The notes under the pieces: generated by a model
The model's database searches: none
What the model was told of the DNA's origin: nothing
The model's input: only the letters and a program-made list of their open reading frames with translations
Origin: Pseudomonas sp.
GTDB lineage: Bacteria > Pseudomonadota > Gammaproteobacteria > Pseudomonadales > Pseudomonadaceae
NCBI GenBank assembly: GCA_030699825.1
Contig: JAUYKV010000003.1
Coordinates: 1 to 41,828 of the forward strand
Direction of reading: 5' to 3'
Length of the DNA: 41,828 nucleotides
Part shown: positions 36,767-41,828 of the stretch, piece by piece
Numbering within the stretch: position 1 is the stretch's first letter
Layout of the letters: every line of letters begins with the position of its first letter
Translations under genes and position numbers: made by a program

Positions 36767-37262
36767 GCTGTTTCCTTTTTAAGAGCGGCGATACCTGGTG
36801 GCTACTATAACCAAAACGGCTGAATCGTCATCCTGCGCTGTGTCACAGCACGCGGGCGACTGCTCGACTATTTGCCCTCTGCTGGATAGGCACTAGCCAA
36901 AGGACGCTGGCCCAGTTCGGTAGATAAGCGAAAATACTTCCCTGATTGCAGAATCCCTTACGGATTACTTGACTTGCCCTCGTCTAATCAGAACAATTCA
37001 ACGTTCGCTGTAGTGGAGTCCGCCGCAAGCAGGCTTTAGCTCAGCAGACATGAGGCGCGTACCCGCGCCGACCTGTTTCACCCGCAACGCGTTACCTCGC
37101 GCTGGGTGGGAAGACCCCGCAACATTTTGGGGTATTCCCAATACTTGCTCAGTAGTAGCTGACGTAGTCGGCGACCACCGTCGCTCATGCTCTGCTTGGC
37201 AGTAAACCTATCTTAGGCCGTCCAGCTGTGGGCGGTTTTCTGGCGTTTTAGAGGTGAACAAC
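36767..37262 (+). promoter_or_regulatory. Long regulatory leader upstream of ilvI
   Basis: About 500 bases with no long gene. A promoter candidate is TTGACT (36969-36974), 17 bases, AACAAT (36992-36997), giving a leader of about 260 nt. The leader contains a small frame from 37050 (52 codons, not rich in Ile, Val or Leu), a hairpin ACCCC / GGGGT (about 37113-37132) and, just before ilvI, a hairpin followed by TTTT (37218-37239). This suggests control of acetolactate synthase at the RNA level, though a Lrp-type mechanism is equally possible. Confidence 0.45.
37218..37239 (+). terminator. Possible attenuator hairpin before ilvI
   Basis: CCGTCC (37218-37223) pairs with GGGCGG (37230-37235) through one G-T wobble around a six-base loop. 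Four Ts and a C follow. The stem is short, so it may be a conditional rather than a full terminator. Confidence 0.35.
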
Positions 37263-38987
37263 GTGGAGCTTTTATCCGGCGCTGAAATGGTCGTCCGCTT
37301 CTTGCGTGACGAAGGCGTTAAGAACATCTATGGCTACCCTGGCGGTGCCTTGCTGCATATCTATGACGCTTTGTTCAAGGAGCCGGAAGTCAATCACATC
37401 CTGGTTCGTCATGAACAGGCGGCGACCCACATGGCCGACGGTTATGCCCGTGCCACCGGTAAAGCCGGTGTGGTACTGGTGACCTCGGGGCCTGGTGCGA
37501 CCAATGCCATTACTGGCATCGCCACGGCCTACATGGATTCGATCCCGATGGTGGTGTTGTCCGGTCAGGTGCCGAGCAACATGGTCGGTACCGATGCCTT
37601 CCAGGAAACCGACATGATCGGTATTTCCCGGCCGATCGTGAAGCACAGCTTCATGATCAAGCATGCCTCGGAAATCCCGGAAGTCATGAAGAAGGCCTTC
37701 TATCTGGCGCAATCCGGTCGTCCCGGCCCGGTGGTCGTGGATATTCCGAAGGACATGACCAATCCGGCGGAAAAATTCGAATACGTCTACCCGAAGAAGG
37801 TCAAGCTGCGCTCCTACAGCCCGGCACTGCGTGGTCATTCCGGGCAGATCCGCAAGGCGGCGGAACTGCTTCTGAGCGCCAAGCGACCGATTGTCTATGC
37901 GGGTGGTGGTGTGATCATGGGCGGCGCCACATCACCGCTGACCGAGCTGGCGCAAATGCTCAACCTGCCGGTGACCAATACCCTGATGGGCTTGGGCTGC
38001 TATCCAGGCAGCGATCGTCAATTCCTCGGCATGCTCGGCATGCACGGCAGCTACACCGCCAACCTGGCGATGCATCATGCGGATGTGATCTTCGCGGTCG
38101 GTGCGCGTTTCGATGATCGGGTAATCAATGGCGCAGGCAAGTTCTGCCCGAACGCCAAGATCATCCACATCGACATCGACCCGGCTTCGATCTCCAAGAC
38201 CATCAAGGCGGATATCCCGATTGTCGGTCCGGTGGAGAGCGTACTGACCGAGATGGTGGCGATTCTCAAGGAAATCGGCGAAACCCCGAGCAAAGAGGCG
38301 CTTTCCAGTTGGTGGAAGCAAATCGAGGAGTGGCGCGGCAGCCGTGGCATGTTCCCCTACGACAAAGGGGACGGCAGCATCATCAAGCCGCAGACGGTGA
38401 TCGAAACCCTGTCGGAAATCACCCGTGGCGAAGCTTTCGTCACCTCGGACGTGGGGCAGCACCAGATGTTCGCGGCGCAGTACTACCGCTTCAACAAACC
38501 CAACCGCTGGATCAATTCCGGTGGCCTGGGCACCATGGGCTTCGGTTTTCCGGCAGCCATGGGCGTCAAGCTGAGCTTCCCGGACGACGACGTAGCCTGC
38601 GTGACCGGTGAAGGCAGCATCCAGATGAACATCCAGGAGCTGTCGACCTGCCTGCAGTACGATCTGCCGGTGAAGATCGTCAACCTGAACAATGGCGCCC
38701 TGGGCATGGTGCGTCAGTGGCAGGACATGAACTATGGCAGTCGCCATTCGCATTCCTACATGGAGTCGCTGCCTGACTTCGTCAAGCTGGCAGAAGCCTA
38801 CGGCCATGTCGGCATGCGCATCACCGATCTGAAAGACTTGAAACCGAAGATGGAGGAGGCGTTCGCCATGAAGGATCGCCTGGTGTTCCTCGACATCCAG
38901 GTCGATACCAGTGAGCACGTCTATCCGATGCAGATCAAAGACGGTGCGATGCGCGATATGTGGCTGAGCAAGACGGAGCGTACCTAA
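37263..38987 (+). CDS. ilvI: Acetolactate synthase large subunit
   Basis: A 574-residue thiamine-diphosphate enzyme that condenses two pyruvates, or pyruvate and 2-ketobutyrate, in valine/leucine/isoleucine synthesis. The N-terminal TPP domain has YGYPGGALL and the catalytic Glu in [18 protein letters not shown]. The C-terminal TPP domain has [13 protein letters not shown] followed by [15 protein letters not shown] take GTG 37263 because AGAGGTG precedes it and the protein then starts like its relatives ([13 protein letters not shown]); GTG 37254 is a weaker option. The regulatory subunit gene begins two bases after the stop. Confidence 0.95.
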   Translation: MELLSGAEMVVRFLRDEGVKNIYGYPGGALLHIYDALFKEPEVNHILVRHEQAATHMADGYARATGKAGVVLVTSGPGATNAITGIATAYMDSIPMVVLSGQVPSNMVGTDAFQETDMIGISRPIVKHSFMIKHASEIPEVMKKAFYLAQSGRPGPVVVDIPKDMTNPAEKFEYVYPKKVKLRSYSPALRGHSGQIRKAAELLLSAKRPIVYAGGGVIMGGATSPLTELAQMLNLPVTNTLMGLGCYPGSDRQFLGMLGMHGSYTANLAMHHADVIFAVGARFDDRVINGAGKFCPNAKIIHIDIDPASISKTIKADIPIVGPVESVLTEMVAILKEIGETPSKEALSSWWKQIEEWRGSRGMFPYDKGDGSIIKPQTVIETLSEITRGEAFVTSDVGQHQMFAAQYYRFNKPNRWINSGGLGTMGFGFPAAMGVKLSFPDDDVACVTGEGSIQMNIQELSTCLQYDLPVKIVNLNNGALGMVRQWQDMNYGSRHSHSYMESLPDFVKLAEAYGHVGMRITDLKDLKPKMEEAFAMKDRLVFLDIQVDTSEHVYPMQIKDGAMRDMWLSKTERT

Positions 38988-38989
38988 TC

Positions 38990-39481
38990 ATGCGACACAT
39001 TATCTCCCTGCTGCTGGAAAACGAGCCAGGCGCATTGTCCCGTGTGGTCGGTCTGTTCTCGCAACGCAACTACAACATCGAAAGCCTGACAGTGGCGCCG
39101 ACCGAAGACCCGACCTTGTCGCGTCTGACGTTGACCACCGCCGGCCACGATGAGGTGATCGAGCAGATCACCAAGAACCTCAACAAGCTGATCGAAGTGG
39201 TCAAGTTGGTCGACCTGTCGGAGAGCGCGCACATCGAGCGCGAGCTGATGCTGGTCAAGGTCAAGGCCACCGGCGCCCAGCGCGCCGAGGTCAAGCGCAC
39301 CACCGACATCTTCCGCGGACAGATCGTCGACGTGAATGCCAGCGTTTACACCATTCAGCTGGCCGGAACGAGCGACAAGCTGGACAGCTTTATCCAGGCA
39401 ATAGGCGCAGCCGCGATCCTGGAAACCGTACGCAGTGGCGTCACCGGGATTGCCCGTGGCGACAAAGTACTCAGCATCTAA
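38990..39481 (+). CDS. ilvH: Acetolactate synthase small (regulatory) subunit
   Basis: A 163-residue regulatory subunit with an N-terminal ACT domain (about 3-78; LLENEPGALSRVVGLFSQRN) that binds valine for feedback inhibition, and a C-terminal domain typical of IlvH. It forms the holoenzyme with IlvI. The start lies two bases after the ilvI stop. The open frame extends upstream inside ilvI without meaning. ilvC follows after about 50 bases. Confidence 0.96.
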   Translation: MRHIISLLLENEPGALSRVVGLFSQRNYNIESLTVAPTEDPTLSRLTLTTAGHDEVIEQITKNLNKLIEVVKLVDLSESAHIERELMLVKVKATGAQRAEVKRTTDIFRGQIVDVNASVYTIQLAGTSDKLDSFIQAIGAAAILETVRSGVTGIARGDKVLSI

Positions 39482-39517
39482 ACCTTTGGCGAACGGCCTT
39501 CGAGGCCAGGTAAATAG

Positions 39518-40546
<1,029 letters not shown>

Positions 40547-40562
40547 GGTCTGTCCATGTGAG

Positions 40563-40590
40563 AAAAAACGCGGCTAAGGCCGCGTTTTTT
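40563..40590. terminator. Bidirectional-looking terminator after ilvC
   Basis: Perfect twelve-base arms (AAAAAACGCGGC and its complement) around a four-base loop; the plus strand ends in six Ts and the minus strand likewise. Confidence 0.93.
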
Positions 40591-40704
40591 CATTCTGAGG
40601 CAAGGCTTCTGGTATAAAGCCTGATCATTGAGTCAAAGCTGGCGGCGAACCCTGATTGGTAACGTCTGTCGAAATTCTCCAAATTCAGTTGCAAGGTGTT
40701 GTTC

Positions 40705-41520
40705 ATGAGCGAACGTCCAGAAGAGCCCCAGTCGGCCCCAGACGCCGAAAGCTTGCTGCCTATCGATGAGCATATCGAGGAGGGGCAGGATGCCGAGGGG
40801 CGCAAGGTCCGTCACCGCGGCATCTATCTTCTACCCAATTTGTTTACTACCGCCAACCTGTTCGCAGGGTTCTACGCCATCATCAATGCAATGAACGGCA
40901 ATTTCTATGTGGCCGCCGCTGCGGTGTTCGTGGCCATGGTGCTGGACAGTCTCGATGGTCGAGTGGCGCGACTGACCAATACCCAGAGTGCGTTCGGCGC
41001 CGAGTATGACTCGTTGTCTGACATGGTTGCCTTCGGCGTAGCGCCGGCGTTGTTGGCCTTCGAGTGGGCGCTAGGCAGTATGGGCAAGGTCGGCTGGATG
41101 GTCGCCTTCATCTATGTTGCTGGTGCGGCCTTGCGCCTGGCTCGCTTCAATACGCAGATAGGCAGTGCCGACAAGCGCTATTTCATTGGTTTGGCAAGTC
41201 CGGCTGCGGCTGGCGTGGTTGCGGGTACTGTGTGGGCCTTCAGTGACTTTGGTATCAAGGGCTCGAACATGGCCTTTGTAGTCGCCATATTGGTGGCGAC
41301 CGCCGGCATGCTGATGGTCAGCAATATCAAGTACCACAGCTTCAAGGATCTGGATTTGAAGGGGCGAGTACCGTTTGTGGCGATCTTGGCGGTGGTCTTG
41401 GTCTTCGCCGTGGTGTTCAGTGATCCGCCGCGGATTCTGCTGATCATCTTCCTGGCTTATGCAGCGTCCGGGCCGGTGCAATACTTAGTGCAATTGCGGC
41501 GTCGTAAATCTGCCGAGTAG
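40705..41520 (+). CDS. pssA: CDP-diacylglycerol-serine O-phosphatidyltransferase
   Basis: A 271-residue integral membrane enzyme that makes phosphatidylserine, the precursor of phosphatidylethanolamine. The CDP-alcohol phosphotransferase signature D-G-x2-A-R-x8-G-x3-D-x3-D is complete (LDSLDGRVARLT, then FGAEYDSLSD, from about residue 76). About seven to eight hydrophobic helices follow a charged N-terminal tail of about 40 residues. This is the polytopic form, not the soluble E. coli type. The start is ATG 40705, with AAGGTG upstream, rather than the GTG nine bases earlier. It lies next to ilvC as in P. aeruginosa. Confidence 0.92.
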   Translation: MSERPEEPQSAPDAESLLPIDEHIEEGQDAEGRKVRHRGIYLLPNLFTTANLFAGFYAIINAMNGNFYVAAAAVFVAMVLDSLDGRVARLTNTQSAFGAEYDSLSDMVAFGVAPALLAFEWALGSMGKVGWMVAFIYVAGAALRLARFNTQIGSADKRYFIGLASPAAAGVVAGTVWAFSDFGIKGSNMAFVVAILVATAGMLMVSNIKYHSFKDLDLKGRVPFVAILAVVLVFAVVFSDPPRILLIIFLAYAASGPVQYLVQLRRRKSAE

Positions 41521-41544
41521 TTATTAAGCATGTTGTTGTCACGA

Positions 41545-41571
41545 AGCCGTTGATGGTTTGCATCAACGGCT
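41545..41571 (+). terminator. Intrinsic terminator of pssA
   Basis: Eleven-base perfect arms (AGCCGTTGATG / CATCAACGGCT) with a five-base loop and a short T-rich tail, 25 bases after the stop codon. Confidence 0.85.
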
Positions 41572-41696
41572 TTGTCGTATCTGCGCCATGCGTCTACTGC
41601 CTGGTCTTCTGGTCATGGAGTACAGTTGTTGCGGTCTGTAGATAGGGGCTTTGCAAGGCACTGAAGGGTTAATACTCATAAAAGCCGAATAAAGCC

Positions 41697-41724
41697 TTGA
41701 CGCAGTTTCTGCTGGGCCTATAAT
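41697..41724 (+). promoter_or_regulatory. Strong sigma70 promoter, probable rRNA operon P1
   Basis: TTGACG (41697-41702), a 16-base spacer and a perfect TATAAT (41719-41724) followed by a GCGC-rich discriminator. An A/T-rich stretch precedes it. No gene follows within the window, so it drives something beyond the right edge. Confidence 0.75.
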
Positions 41725-41794
41725 GCGCACCTCTTCCGGCGCAGACCTCTCGGAAAACCTCTTGCAAAACAAGAAGTTAGCTTAAAAAGAGGGG

Positions 41795-41822
41795 TTGCAA
41801 AGCAGCGAAAGCTGTGTAGAAT
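41795..41822 (+). promoter_or_regulatory. Second strong promoter, probable rRNA operon P2
   Basis: TTGCAA (41795-41800), a 16-base spacer and TAGAAT (41817-41822) followed by GCGCC. It resembles the promoter just before 16S rRNA genes in Pseudomonas, with the GC-rich discriminator that DksA and ppGpp act on. It lies about 100 bases after the first promoter. Confidence 0.7.
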
Positions 41823-41828
41823 GCGCCG

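Noticed and set aside
37050..37208. 52-codon leader peptide before ilvI
   Set aside because: No good ribosome binding site and no run of Ile, Val or Leu codons, so it is not a standard attenuation peptide.

Overview
The window is chromosomal DNA of a Pseudomonas-type gammaproteobacterium. Pointers are a PrrF-type small RNA beside a cbpA-like gene, an asrA-like Lon protease, dksA-gluQ, the block mrcB / TPR lipoprotein / ilvI-ilvH-ilvC-pssA in the order I remember from P. aeruginosa, Pseudomonas REP-like inverted repeats, and GC-rich genes. The species cannot be named by eye.

Layout. (1) 1-6250 is foreign: visibly lower GC, one minus-strand operon of three different tyrosine recombinases plus a small helical protein (6103 to 644), with start/stop overlaps between the recombinases. 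To its left are 640 bases without a convincing gene, holding a 207-bp inverted-repeat-bounded segment. The operon reads away from ettA, so any cargo should lie beyond the left edge of the window. The right end of this element appears to replace the first codons of ettA. (2) 6251-16220: ettA, a small DksA-type zinc-finger gene, a glycine-zipper envelope gene divergent from norR with two NorR-type sites between them, the asrA-like protease, a conserved small gene with perfect DnaA boxes on either side, a UPF0114 membrane protein and an FKBP peptidyl-prolyl isomerase. (3) 16528-22679: an unrecognised 177-residue protein, gluQ and dksA (minus), an aminotransferase and sfsA (plus), a Rieske ferredoxin and a ChaN-like lipoprotein. 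(4) 22984-28488: a compact four-gene signalling operon: tiny two-helix membrane protein, symporter-histidine kinase fusion, stand-alone receiver, and a membrane/PAS/degenerate-kinase protein fused to a DEDDh exonuclease. (5) 28590-32788 (minus): prrF, cbpA-like cNMP-domain protein, TfoX-C protein, methyltransferase, pentapeptide protein and an APH/P-loop kinase. (6) 32906-41828: mrcB with a TPR lipoprotein (probable LpoP), a DUF446 protein, a DUF4124 protein, ilvI-ilvH-ilvC, pssA, and at the right edge two strong rRNA-like promoters pointing out of the window.

How things work together. ilvI-ilvH-ilvC give the first two steps of branched-chain amino-acid synthesis. mrcB and its lipoprotein probably form a peptidoglycan synthase and its outer-membrane activator. 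DksA, GluQ, EttA and PrrF tune translation, transcription and iron use. The most interesting parts are the recombinase module with its capture of the ettA 5' end, the symporter-kinase/exonuclease operon, and the NorR sites facing a glycine-zipper gene instead of a known nitric-oxide detoxification gene. All calls are from reading the sequence; no database search was run.
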